Below, piece by piece: positions 9,303 to 17,376 of a stretch of DNA of 33,603 nucleotides. The notes below the pieces were generated by a model. It was not told the DNA's origin and did no database searches. It saw nothing but the letters and a program-made list of their open reading frames with translations. Location of the stretch: the NCBI GenBank assembly GCA_900542555.1, contig UQNU01000019.1:1-33603 (forward strand), read 5' to 3'. Position numbers and translations under genes: made by a program. The first letter of the stretch is position 1; each line of letters opens with the position of its first letter. This stretch comes from an uncultured Collinsella sp. Lineage in GTDB: Bacteria > Actinomycetota > Coriobacteriia > Coriobacteriales > Coriobacteriaceae.

Positions 9303-9340
9303 GACGGGACAAGTATGCCCCGCCCCTCGGAACGACGGGA
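9293..9340. repeat. 17-bp direct repeat at the edge of the palindrome
   Basis: CCCTCGGAACGACGGGA occurs at 9293-9309 and again at 9324-9340. The first copy overlaps the right end of the nested palindrome (9277-9302) and the second ends 16 bp before the sdaA start codon. Duplication of an element's edge resembles the tandem units at 7453-7502. Confidence 0.85.
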
Positions 9341-9356
9341 TAGAACAGGAGCACCC

Positions 9357-10964
9357 ATGGCAGGCAAGCCGCAAACACTAGCTACGACCTCGGCATTCGA
9401 AATCTTGGGCCCCGTCATGGTCGGCCCCAGCTCATCGCACACCGCCGGCGCCCTGCGGTGCGCCCAAGTTGCTGCCAGCTTGCTGGAAGGCCGCATCACC
9501 AAAGTCACCTTTGGCCTGTGGAACTCCTTCGCCCACACCTACCGCGGCCACGGCACCGACCGCGCGCTCGTCGCAGGCATCCTGGGCCTCGACACCGATG
9601 ACGAGAACATCAAGCAAGCCTTCGACCTCGCACGCGAGCAGGGCCTCGAATATCACTTTGGCATCAAGGGCGACGACGCCTCCATCCACCCCAATACCGT
9701 CGACATCGACATGGTCGACGACACGGGCGCCACGGCACAGGTCCGCGGCGAGAGCCTGGGAGGCGGCAAGATGCGCATCAGCCGCATTAACGGCGTCGGC
9801 GTCGACATCTCGGGCATGTATTCCACGCTCTTCGTGGCGCACAAGGACGTTCCCGGCGTGCTCGCCGCGCTCACCAACCTGCTCGCCTACGCCCATGTAA
9901 ACATCGCCTTCTGCCGCACCTACCGCACCGAAGTGGGCGGCCAGGCCTACTCCGTCTTTGAGACCGACGGCGCGCCCGACGACACCGTCGTCCCCATGCT
10001 CCGCAAGCTCGACAATGTCGATTACGCAACGTTTATCGAGCTCCCCGGTTCTGCCTCGTCGCTCTCCCCCGGCGTCTCGGCTAAGGAGATCTTCGACGAC
10101 GGCGAGCAGCTGCTCGATGCGTGCGAGGAACTGGGACTCAGCATCGGTGCCGTCATGGCCGTTCGCGAGGCACGTCTGACTGGCGAGGCCCACGCCGTCG
10201 CCGCCATGCGCCGCGTGCTCGACGTCATGCGCGAGGAGACAACGGCCCCCATCGCCAATCCGCAGCGCTCGCTCGGCGGGCTTATCGGCGGCGAGGCCAA
10301 GCTCGTCGAAGCAACCCGCTGCAACGATTTGAGTGAAAGCCTGATGGGCCCCGTCCAGACCGAAGCCGTGGCCCGCGCCATGGCCGTGCTCGAGCGCTCC
10401 GCCACCATGGGCGTGATCGTCGCAGCTCCGACGGCAGGATCCGCGGGTGTCGTGCCCGGCTGCGTGCTGGCGCTCGCCGATCACCTTCAGCTCGACGACG
10501 AGCAAGTCATGGACGCGCTCTACTGCGCAGCCGCCATCGGCCTCAACCTCACCACAAGCGCCTGCGTTGCCGGCGCCGAGGGCGGCTGCCAAGCCGAGGT
10601 CGGAAGCGCCGCCGCCATGGCAGCCGCCGCGCTGGTGCAGATGCTCGGCGGCACGCCCGAGCAGGCGCTTGACGCCAGTTCCATCGCGCTGAGTAACCTG
10701 CTGGGCCTCGTTTGTGACCCCGTCGGTGGCCTCGTGGAGGTGCCCTGCCAAAACCGCAACGCCATCGGCGTGGCAGCGGCCTTTAGCTCGGCACAACTCG
10801 CCCTCGCAGGCATTAAGAGCCTGGTGCCGTTTGACCAGATGGCACATGTCATGCTCTCAGTGGGCCACGCGTTGCCGGCCACGCTGCGCGAGACGGCAAA
10901 GGGCGGCATCGCGCAGGCTCCGGCCGCACTTTCGGCCTGTGCAAAATGCGGTGTGTGCGGATAG
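9357..10964 (+). CDS. sdaA: L-serine dehydratase, single-chain iron-sulfur type
   Basis: 535 aa. It deaminates L-serine to pyruvate and ammonia using a [4Fe-4S] cluster. The N-terminal beta domain begins with the family block GPVMVGPSSSHTAG (18-31). An ACT-like regulatory segment lies at about 155-228 (YSTLFVAHKDVPGV...). The alpha domain follows, with TTSACVAGAEGGCQAEVGSA and VCDPVGGLVEVPCQNRN. The protein ends C-A-K-C-G-V-C-G (Cys528, 531, 534). In the Legionella enzyme a penultimate C-terminal Cys plugs the cluster ('tail in mouth'), and Cys534 is in that position. The start at 9357 follows ACAGGA by 6 nt; the upstream open frame only crosses repeats. A terminator follows. Confidence 0.95.
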   Translation: MAGKPQTLATTSAFEILGPVMVGPSSSHTAGALRCAQVAASLLEGRITKVTFGLWNSFAHTYRGHGTDRALVAGILGLDTDDENIKQAFDLAREQGLEYHFGIKGDDASIHPNTVDIDMVDDTGATAQVRGESLGGGKMRISRINGVGVDISGMYSTLFVAHKDVPGVLAALTNLLAYAHVNIAFCRTYRTEVGGQAYSVFETDGAPDDTVVPMLRKLDNVDYATFIELPGSASSLSPGVSAKEIFDDGEQLLDACEELGLSIGAVMAVREARLTGEAHAVAAMRRVLDVMREETTAPIANPQRSLGGLIGGEAKLVEATRCNDLSESLMGPVQTEAVARAMAVLERSATMGVIVAAPTAGSAGVVPGCVLALADHLQLDDEQVMDALYCAAAIGLNLTTSACVAGAEGGCQAEVGSAAAMAAAALVQMLGGTPEQALDASSIALSNLLGLVCDPVGGLVEVPCQNRNAIGVAAAFSSAQLALAGIKSLVPFDQMAHVMLSVGHALPATLRETAKGGIAQAPAALSACAKCGVCG

Positions 10965-10982
10965 CGGCAAAGAACGACTCAA

Positions 10983-11009
10983 AGGTGGGACAAATGTCCC
11001 ACCTCTTTT
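10983..11009 (+). terminator. Rho-independent terminator of sdaA
   Basis: A perfect 9-bp stem AGGTGGGAC/GTCCCACCT with loop AAAT is followed by CTTTT. It starts 19 bp past the sdaA stop. Confidence 0.85.
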
Positions 11010-11026
11010 GAATGCCACCGTTTCCG

Positions 11027-11056
11027 TACCACAAACAGCAGGGCAATCGCTATAAT
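11027..11056 (+). promoter_or_regulatory. Likely promoter of the L,D-transpeptidase gene
   Basis: A perfect -10 TATAAT lies at 11051-11056, 58 bp before the chosen start. The -35 region is poor (TACCAC at 11027-11032 with an 18-nt spacer). The preceding terminator supports independent transcription. Confidence 0.5.
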
Positions 11057-11113
11057 GCAAGCCCAGTAAAAACACGATGAACCGCAAGGCGAAAATCGAA
11101 GGATATGCATACG

Positions 11114-12838
11114 ATGTCGCAAAACGATCGAACTCAACTGATTCCCGATCCGCAGCAGCCGAGCAGGCACACCGGCGGCGTTCAGTCGCCGCGTCCTATC
11201 GCGCCGAGCCACGGTCAGCAGCGTGGTGCAGCAAACGCTTCCCAACGCCCGAACCAGCAGCATCAGCAACGTCAGCAGCGCCAGGCAAACGGCAATGCGT
11301 CCAAGCAGCCCCCCACGCACGCTCGAGGCGATCGCGGCCCCGCGCGCAAGTCCGCCGGCAACAATAAGTCGGGCAATAAGACGACGCTCTTTGTCGTCCT
11401 GGGTCTAATCGTCATTGTCTATATCGTAGGCGTCGTAGCATTTTCGCAGGTAGCCTACCCCAACACCACCATCGCCGGCGTCGACGTCTCGTTCTCCAAC
11501 GCTTCGTCTGCCGCTACCAAGGTCAATTCGGCATGGAAGCACTATAAGCTCGCCGTGACAGGCGATGACTTTAGCTGGACCTATCAGCCCGAGTCCGATG
11601 AACCCATCGTCGACGGTGAAGCTGCTGCAAAAGAAATCATCAACCACAACGAAGCCTTTATTTGGCCGGTCCGCCTCGTGGAATCCTTAAGCGGCAAGAC
11701 CAAAACAACTGCTACCTCCAACGAAATCGATCTTGATCAAGACGTCGACCTGTCCATGCTCTCCGACACCTTTGACCAAAAGAAGTTTGAGAAGGATCTG
11801 GGCGACGCCATCGACGAGTTTAACGAGGGCCGTTCGGGCACGTTCGAGGCCAATAGCTCCTATGACGAGCAGGCCGGCAAGTTTACCGTCGAGAAGGCGC
11901 GCTCCAACGAAAAACTCAACCGCGAGCATGTCATTAAGTATGCCGAGCTCGAGCTTGCCTCGCTGGCCGAGACCGTAGATCTTTCCAAGCTCGGCAACGA
12001 TGCCTATGAGCCGCTCAATGGAACGCTGACCGATGATCAGATTCAGGCCGCATGCGATGCCGCCAACAACTTCTTGGGCGTCAACGTGACCCTCAAGCTC
12101 AACGGCGAGGATGCCGGAAAGATCGACGGCAGCTCCGTATTGCAGTGGATCAGCTTTGCCGATCCGGCCAACCCCACGCTCGATACGTCGCAGATCAGCA
12201 GCTGGGCAGCCGACCTCGCCAACGGCTTTAATACCGTGGGCTCCACTCGCTGGTGGACGCGCGCCGATGGCAAGCAGTGCGCCGTCGAAGGCGGTGACTT
12301 TGGTTGGTCCATCGACAGCAGCTCGCTCGCCAAGCAGGTCGAGGACGCCATTAACAACAAACAGACCGGCGAAATCGAGATCAAGTACTCCCAGAAGGCC
12401 GACACCTTTACCGCAAAGGGAGAGCCCGACTGGAAGGCATACATCGATGTCGATCTGTCCGAGCAGCACGCGCGCTACTACGACGAGAACGGCAATATCG
12501 TTTGGGAGGCCAACTTTATTTCCGGGAAACCGGGCGAAGACGCCACCCCCGAGGGCGTGTGGCAGATCAACAGCAACGACGGCGGCAGCACCCTGATCGG
12601 AGCCAAGGACCCCGAGACCGGTAAGCCCAAATACGAGAGCCCGGTGAGCTACTGGATGCCGTTCGAGGGCAACATGATCGGCTTCCACGATGCCACCTGG
12701 CAAAACGACAAGAGCTTCGATAACGCAGAGTCGTACAAGTGGTGCGGCAGCCACGGTTGCATCAACCTGCGCCTGGCAGACGCCAAGGCACTTCACGACT
12801 GCATCAAAGTCGGCCTGTGCGTGGTTGTCCACTCGTAG
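11114..12838 (+). CDS. Membrane-anchored L,D-transpeptidase (YkuD domain)
   Basis: 574 aa. It likely forms 3-3 or alternative peptidoglycan cross-links outside the membrane. A Gln/Arg/Pro-rich cytoplasmic tail (1-89) precedes one transmembrane helix (about 90-112, TLFVVLGLIVIVYIVGVVAF). An extracytoplasmic region with a VanW/PG-binding-like start (AGVDVSF...) follows, then a C-terminal YkuD domain beginning near WKAYIDVDLSEQ. The catalytic motif is intact as S-H-G-C-I-N-L-R with His547 and Cys549. I chose ATG 11114 over 11105 because the site GAAGGA (11098-11103) abuts the earlier codon but is properly spaced from this one. It stands alone between terminator-like hairpins. Confidence 0.92.
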   Translation: MSQNDRTQLIPDPQQPSRHTGGVQSPRPIAPSHGQQRGAANASQRPNQQHQQRQQRQANGNASKQPPTHARGDRGPARKSAGNNKSGNKTTLFVVLGLIVIVYIVGVVAFSQVAYPNTTIAGVDVSFSNASSAATKVNSAWKHYKLAVTGDDFSWTYQPESDEPIVDGEAAAKEIINHNEAFIWPVRLVESLSGKTKTTATSNEIDLDQDVDLSMLSDTFDQKKFEKDLGDAIDEFNEGRSGTFEANSSYDEQAGKFTVEKARSNEKLNREHVIKYAELELASLAETVDLSKLGNDAYEPLNGTLTDDQIQAACDAANNFLGVNVTLKLNGEDAGKIDGSSVLQWISFADPANPTLDTSQISSWAADLANGFNTVGSTRWWTRADGKQCAVEGGDFGWSIDSSSLAKQVEDAINNKQTGEIEIKYSQKADTFTAKGEPDWKAYIDVDLSEQHARYYDENGNIVWEANFISGKPGEDATPEGVWQINSNDGGSTLIGAKDPETGKPKYESPVSYWMPFEGNMIGFHDATWQNDKSFDNAESYKWCGSHGCINLRLADAKALHDCIKVGLCVVVHS

Positions 12839-12907
12839 TGCAACGCGCACATTCCTACAACATGGAGCTGCTGCGACCAATCTAACAGTTCCGAAAGAAA
12901 CCGTCCC

Positions 12908-12935
12908 ATGCGCCCGCCCCAACCGGTGGGCGCAT
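12908..12935 (+). terminator. Hairpin between L,D-transpeptidase and adaptor genes
   Basis: An 11-bp stem with one G-T pair (12908-12918 with 12925-12935) and a 6-nt loop lies 69 bp past the transpeptidase stop. Only a weak T-rich tail follows. It may be a terminator or a leader hairpin of the export operon, whose ribosome-binding site AAAGGAG lies 25 bp further on. Confidence 0.45.
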
Positions 12936-12970
12936 ATACTTATCGAGGTACTTTCTATAAAGGAGACGCT

Positions 12971-14407
12971 ATGCCGAATGTCCCCACGACCACCCCGGGC
13001 CCGGATGATACCGAGCACACGCCCGAAGATGTCACCGAAACGATTCCTCCGATTACAAACGTACATGCCGATAAGCAGAGCGGACGCGCGAACGATGCGA
13101 CCGAGATTTCTGATGAAGAGGCCTACGCCAAGCTCAAAGCAAAACGTGCCGAACGTCGACGCAAAAAGCTCATCCGACGCGGCATTGCGGCCGGCGTCGT
13201 GGCCGCCATTGTGCTCATCGCCGTTGTCGTGACCTTAGCCATCAACGCACGGCCCGCAGGCAACAACGGTCCTGTGACCGACATGGTGACCGAGGGCACG
13301 TTTACCACAACGGTCGAGGCGAAAGGCCAGCTCAAACCCATTTCGTCCTCAGTGGTCTCCCCTTCTGTCGACGGCACGGTCGATTCGATCAACGTGCAGG
13401 CAGGCCAATCCGTCAACGAGGGCGACGTGCTTATGACCATTAAAAACGACGAGCTCGATCGCAACGTTGCTGAGGCGCAGCGTGCAGTTGCAGCCGCTCA
13501 AGAAGACCTCGCCAACGCACAGAAAGCCGCAGCCGCCGCGCAGGCCACCCCAACGACGGACGTCGAGGGAGCTTCCGCAGCGGCTGGCGTCTCCGCCGCA
13601 TCAGCGGACACGAACGCCGTATCGGCCGCGCAGCGCAGCCTCGCATCGGCCCAGGCAAACCTCGATCAGGCGAACGCCAAGGCAGCTAGTCGCACGGTCA
13701 CGGCCCCGAGCTCGGGTAGCATCGTGGAGCTCAACGCCAAGGTGGGCGCCACGGTAACAGGCGGCATGATCATGGGCGAAAGCGATACGAGCGGCGGCAA
13801 GCAGTGCATGCAGATCGCCGACCTGTCCAAGATGAAGGTGACCGTGCAGGTGGGCGAAAAGGACATCGCCAAGATCGCCGTTGGGCAGAGCGCCAACGTC
13901 ACGTATCCCGCGTTTCCCGATATCGTGAGCCAGGGCACCGTCACGGCTATCGCGTCGGTGGCAAACTCCGACGCCGCCAACGGTGGCGGCGGCAGCGTAA
14001 CCTTTAACGCTGATATTCTCATTGAGGCGCCCGACGCGCGCCTGAAGCCGGGCATGACGGCCGAGGTATCGGTGGTAACCGAGCAGCTCGATAACGTGGT
14101 GATGGTGCCGACGATGGCGCTCATGACCGAAGACGGCGAACACTATTACGTCAACGTGGCAACCGATGACGAGGGCAAACAGACCCGCCGCGTGAAAGTG
14201 ACCGTCGTGACGCAAAACGACAACGAAGCCGTAGTCGGCAAGAAACAGGTCAAGCGCGACGACCAGGGCAACGAGATCAACCCCAACGTGCCGATTAGCA
14301 AGCTGCGCGATGGCGACACCCTCGTCATGGATACCGGAGCGGATGCAACGGCTGACGGCGGCTACAGCGCGGATTCGGGCAATATGTCTGACGATGAGAG
14401 CATGTAA
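12971..14407 (+). CDS. MacA/HlyD-type membrane-fusion adaptor of an ABC exporter
   Basis: 478 aa. An unusually long acidic cytoplasmic leader (1-55) ends in a basic stretch (KLKAKRAERRRKK). One transmembrane helix follows (about 71-92), then two lipoyl-like halves flanking an alanine/glutamine-rich coiled-coil hairpin (about 155-240), and beta-barrel segments. The half-motifs VDSINVQAGQSVNEGD and GSIVELNAKVGATV are typical. In the Gram-positive setting the adaptor reaches into the cell wall rather than to an outer-membrane channel. Start 12971 is fixed by AAAGGAG. The stop overlaps the next ATG (TAATG), so it is coupled to the ATPase. The substrate is unknown. Confidence 0.9.
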   Translation: MPNVPTTTPGPDDTEHTPEDVTETIPPITNVHADKQSGRANDATEISDEEAYAKLKAKRAERRRKKLIRRGIAAGVVAAIVLIAVVVTLAINARPAGNNGPVTDMVTEGTFTTTVEAKGQLKPISSSVVSPSVDGTVDSINVQAGQSVNEGDVLMTIKNDELDRNVAEAQRAVAAAQEDLANAQKAAAAAQATPTTDVEGASAAAGVSAASADTNAVSAAQRSLASAQANLDQANAKAASRTVTAPSSGSIVELNAKVGATVTGGMIMGESDTSGGKQCMQIADLSKMKVTVQVGEKDIAKIAVGQSANVTYPAFPDIVSQGTVTAIASVANSDAANGGGGSVTFNADILIEAPDARLKPGMTAEVSVVTEQLDNVVMVPTMALMTEDGEHYYVNVATDDEGKQTRRVKVTVVTQNDNEAVVGKKQVKRDDQGNEINPNVPISKLRDGDTLVMDTGADATADGGYSADSGNMSDDESM

Positions 14408-15180
14408 TGCGTCCCGTTATCGACATCCGCAACGTGCACCGCATCTTTGAGAGCGAGGCGGGGTGCGCCCACATCCTGCACAACGTGAGCCTGGCGGTAA
14501 ATCCCGGCGAATTCGTCGCTATCACTGGCCCCTCGGGTTCGGGCAAATCAACGCTCATGAACATCCTAGGCTGCCTGGACAAACCGACGGCGGGCGACTA
14601 TTACCTGCAAGGGCTCAACGTGGCCGAGCTCGATGATGAGGAGCTTACCGAAGTCCGCGCCCTGAGCATTGGCTTTGTCTTTCAGAGCTTCAACCTGCTG
14701 CCGCGCCTGTCGGTTATCGAAAACGTCATGCTGCCGCTGGCCTACACCAATGTGCCCCGTAGCCAGCGCGAAATGCGCGCCGTGCACGCGCTGCAGGCCG
14801 TCACGCTACCGGTCGACCACTGGGACCACCGCATATCCGAGCTCTCGGGCGGCCAGATGCAGCGCGTCGCAATCGCGCGCGCCCTCGTCAATGACCCGCC
14901 CATCATTCTGGCCGACGAGCCGACGGGAAACCTGGACTCCGCTACCGGAGCGCTTGTGATGGAGACCTTCCATAAGCTCCAGAAGCGCGGCAAAACCATC
15001 GTGCTTATCACACACGACCCCGGCATCGCCGCCGAGGCCGACCGTGCCGTGACCATCCGCGACGGTCGCATTCACGACGGCGCGTATATTCCACATGCAC
15101 CGCGGACCCTGCGCAGCGCCGTAGATAGCCTGCCCATGATTTCCGCCTCCGCCAACCCGCCGAAAGGAGTGGTGGCATGA
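14407..15180 (+). CDS. MacB/LolD-family ABC transporter ATPase
   Basis: 257 aa, cytoplasmic. All nucleotide-binding motifs are intact: Walker A GPSGSGKST (41-49), Q-loop FQSFN (92-96), signature LSGGQ (146-150), Walker B IILADEPTG (166-174) and the switch histidine in LITHDPG. The Q-loop context IGFVFQSFNLLPRLSV is that of the MacB/FtsE/LolD subgroup, which drives mechanotransmission across the membrane. It overlaps the adaptor stop by one base and the permease start by four (ATGA), so the three genes form one translation-coupled unit. Confidence 0.95.
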   Translation: MRPVIDIRNVHRIFESEAGCAHILHNVSLAVNPGEFVAITGPSGSGKSTLMNILGCLDKPTAGDYYLQGLNVAELDDEELTEVRALSIGFVFQSFNLLPRLSVIENVMLPLAYTNVPRSQREMRAVHALQAVTLPVDHWDHRISELSGGQMQRVAIARALVNDPPIILADEPTGNLDSATGALVMETFHKLQKRGKTIVLITHDPGIAAEADRAVTIRDGRIHDGAYIPHAPRTLRSAVDSLPMISASANPPKGVVA

Positions 15181-16391
15181 GCGCCCGCGATCTCATCCAG
15201 GAAGCCCTTCACTCGCTCGAGGCCAACAAGGGGCGCAGCCTGCTCACCATCCTGGGCATTGTAATCGGCATCGCCTCGGTTATTGCCATGACTTCGCTCA
15301 TCGGCGGCATCCAAAGCAGCTTGGTCAACAGCCTGGGCCTCAATGCGGCACGTATGGTTCAGATCTATTCGTCCCAAGAACTTACCGATTCTGACGTTCA
15401 GAAGCTTCAAAAACTAGTGCCGCAGATAGAGCAGATCGGAATTGTCGACAGCGCGTACACCGAGTACAAGACCGGCGATAAAAGCTATACCGTCATGGCA
15501 CAGGGTGTCGATAGCGACATGCTCGACGCCGTGGGGGCCAGCAAGCTCGTTGCGGGGCGCACCTATTCCCAGGCCGAGTCTCAATCAGGCTCGCGCGTGG
15601 CGCTCATCAGCCGCGGCGGCGCCGATCAGCTTTACGGCAACGAACAGGACGCGGTGGGCAAGACTGTTAAGGTCTCCAACGGCGAGGTGCAGATTGTCGG
15701 CGTTATCGACGGCGGCAGCGACTCCATGGGCTCGCTCACGCTGTATATGCCACGCGAAACCATCTCCGGGCTATTTGGCGACGAGAATCCTTCATTCCCC
15801 AGCGTAACAGCGCTTGCCGCCGAGGGCACGGACATGGATGAGCTCTGCAAAACCATCGAGTCCAAGGTGCGCGCGATGAAGGGCATCGCGGAGGATGATG
15901 AGTACGACAGTGTATCGGCGACATCCATGAAAAGCGCCATCGATGCACTCAACTCCTTTATGGGCGCGTTCTCACTCATCATGGGCGCTGTCGCCAGCAT
16001 CTCGCTGCTTGTCGGCGGTATCGGCATTATGAATATGATGCTCACCAACGTGACTGAGCGCATCCGCGAGATCGGTATTCGCCGTGCCCTGGGCGCCAGT
16101 CGTCGCGATATCACCGCGCAGTTTTTGGCCGAGTCCTCGGCGCTGTGCGTCACCGGCGGACTGTTGGGTGTCCTGATTGGCTATCTGCTGGCATGGGGAC
16201 TCACGTTCTTTGCCGCAAGCTCGGGCATCATGAGCGAGTTTGGAGCTACCGGGACGATCACGCCAAGCTTCTCCATTACGACAGTGTTGATCGCATTTGC
16301 CGTATCGGTCGGCATCGGCGTAATCTTTGGCTTCTATCCCGCTCGCCGCGCGGCAAAGCTCGACCCGGTGGAGTGCCTACGCTACCAGTAA
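15177..16391 (+). CDS. MacB-type FtsX-fold ABC permease
   Basis: 404 aa. The first helix (about 20-45, SLLTILGIVIGIASVIAMTS) is followed by an extracytoplasmic MacB-type periplasmic core domain (about 50-265), then three helices including LIMGAVASISLLVGGIGIMN and the family block TERIREIGIRRALGAS. This is the 4-helix FtsX/MacB topology. With the adaptor and ATPase it completes a tripartite-like pump for a peptide, antibiotic or lipid. No regulator or substrate gene is next to it. It is the last gene before the compositional boundary. Confidence 0.94.
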   Translation: MSARDLIQEALHSLEANKGRSLLTILGIVIGIASVIAMTSLIGGIQSSLVNSLGLNAARMVQIYSSQELTDSDVQKLQKLVPQIEQIGIVDSAYTEYKTGDKSYTVMAQGVDSDMLDAVGASKLVAGRTYSQAESQSGSRVALISRGGADQLYGNEQDAVGKTVKVSNGEVQIVGVIDGGSDSMGSLTLYMPRETISGLFGDENPSFPSVTALAAEGTDMDELCKTIESKVRAMKGIAEDDEYDSVSATSMKSAIDALNSFMGAFSLIMGAVASISLLVGGIGIMNMMLTNVTERIREIGIRRALGASRRDITAQFLAESSALCVTGGLLGVLIGYLLAWGLTFFAASSGIMSEFGATGTITPSFSITTVLIAFAVSVGIGVIFGFYPARRAAKLDPVECLRYQ

Positions 16392-16399
16392 GCCACCAC

Positions 16400-16476
16400 C
16401 AACAAGTTGCGGTGAATTAGGGGCTGGATATGCTATCTAGCTTCAAAAACAGAAACTATTTCACCGCAACTTATTG
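16400..16476. repeat. Imperfect 21-bp inverted repeat with internal hairpin
   Basis: The arms 16400-16420 and 16456-16476 (core AAGTTGCGGTGAA and its complement) match at 19 of 21 positions. The interior carries GCTGGATA (16423-16430) pairing with TATCTAGC (16434-16441), one position as G-T. It lies between the convergent permease and cobalamin operons, so it may terminate both transcripts. It may also be a small mobile element. The right arm supplies the last codons and the stop of the istA remnant. Confidence 0.8.
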
Positions 16477-16556
16477 AAGGGCTGCTTGCGCCGGTTCCGG
16501 GCGTCGTCCTCGAGCTTTTGGCGAATGACGGGCTTGTACGGGTCGAGCTTGCTCGG
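16461..16556 (-). pseudogene. Remnant of IS21-family transposase (istA fragment)
   Basis: On the minus strand, in one frame, about 25 codons read PSKLDPYKPVIRQKLEDD followed by ARNRRKQP, then FNKLR and a stop. The block S/K-L-D-P-[YF]-K-x-x-I-x-x-L, then an R-K-Q motif, is the inter-domain signature of IS21 IstA transposases, where full proteins run to about 400-500 aa. Here both sides are missing: upstream the frame is cobalamin-operon sequence, and downstream it enters the inverted repeat at 16456-16476. No istB and no terminal repeats are visible. The family call rests on motif recognition over a short stretch. Confidence 0.6.
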
Positions 16557-16602
16557 GGCGCTCCTCCTCGCGGGCGAGAGAGCGCGCAGGCGTGGCGAGC
16601 GC

Positions 16603-17376
16603 CTAGCGCGCGAGCTCCCGTAAGAGCGCGTCTTCCACTTCCCGAAGCGAAAGGGCCCCGCCTCCCTCGGCGGGACGGGCGACCACGATACAGCGCGCTC
16701 CCGCGTCGCGCGCGGCGGCGAGCTTCTCAGCCGTGCCGCCTACGGTTCCCGAGTCCTTGGTCACAAGCCACTGGGCGCCCACCTGCCGAAGCATCGCCTC
16801 GTTGAGCTCGCGGGTGAAGGGCCCCTGCATGCCGATGACGTGCGACGGCGAAAACCCCGCGTCGATGCACTTCGTTATAGCACCGGGCAGCGGGAGCACA
16901 CGCACGAAGAAGCGCTCCGCGAAATCGGCGACACGCGTGTAGGGAGCAAGCTCCTTGCTCCCCGTCGTGAGAAGCGCGCGACCCGGGTTCTCGGAGAGAA
17001 AGCGCGCCGCGCAGGCGATCGACGCGACCGGCACGACGCCTTTGGGCAGCGCCTCGGCCGGGCGCGCAAGGCGCAGGCATCGTGCACCCACGGCGAGCGA
17101 AGCGGCCCGGATGTTGCCGCTTGCTAGCGTAGCGAAGGGGTGCGTGGCATCGACGACGATGCGCGCGCCGGAAAGCTCGCGCTCCATATCGGCCTCGTCG
17201 AGCCTGCCAGCATGCACCTCGATGCCCGGAAGCTCGCCCAAAAGCTCGCCTCCGTACTCGGTTGCCGCGTAGGCACGGGCGGGGATGCCCGCCCCGCTCG
17301 CCCATTCGCACAGAAGGCGGCCCTCGGTAGTGCCGGCGAAGATGCGCAGCGCCGGCGCGGATGCGGGCGCCGTCAC
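16603..17376 (-). CDS. cbiJ: Precorrin-6A / cobalt-precorrin-6A reductase
   Basis: 257 aa. It reduces a ring double bond of cobalt-precorrin-6A with NADPH in the cytoplasm. Conserved blocks are FAGTTEGR near the N-terminus, VVDATHPFA, TTGSKEL, IGMQGPF and LVTKDSG. The start is GTG, overlapping the cbiC stop by four bases (GTGA). It is the last gene of the operon; its stop lies about 50 bp from the istA remnant. No clear terminator follows except perhaps the inverted repeat at 16400-16476. Confidence 0.93.
   Translation of the reverse strand: MTAPASAPALRIFAGTTEGRLLCEWASGAGIPARAYAATEYGGELLGELPGIEVHAGRLDEADMERELSGARIVVDATHPFATLASGNIRAASLAVGARCLRLARPAEALPKGVVPVASIACAARFLSENPGRALLTTGSKELAPYTRVADFAERFFVRVLPLPGAITKCIDAGFSPSHVIGMQGPFTRELNEAMLRQVGAQWLVTKDSGTVGGTAEKLAAARDAGARCIVVARPAEGGGALSLREVEDALLRELAR

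Noticed and set aside
16400..16476. Terminal inverted repeats of an intact insertion sequence
   Set aside because: Only 35 bases lie between the arms, too little for a transposase, and no target-site duplication is visible.
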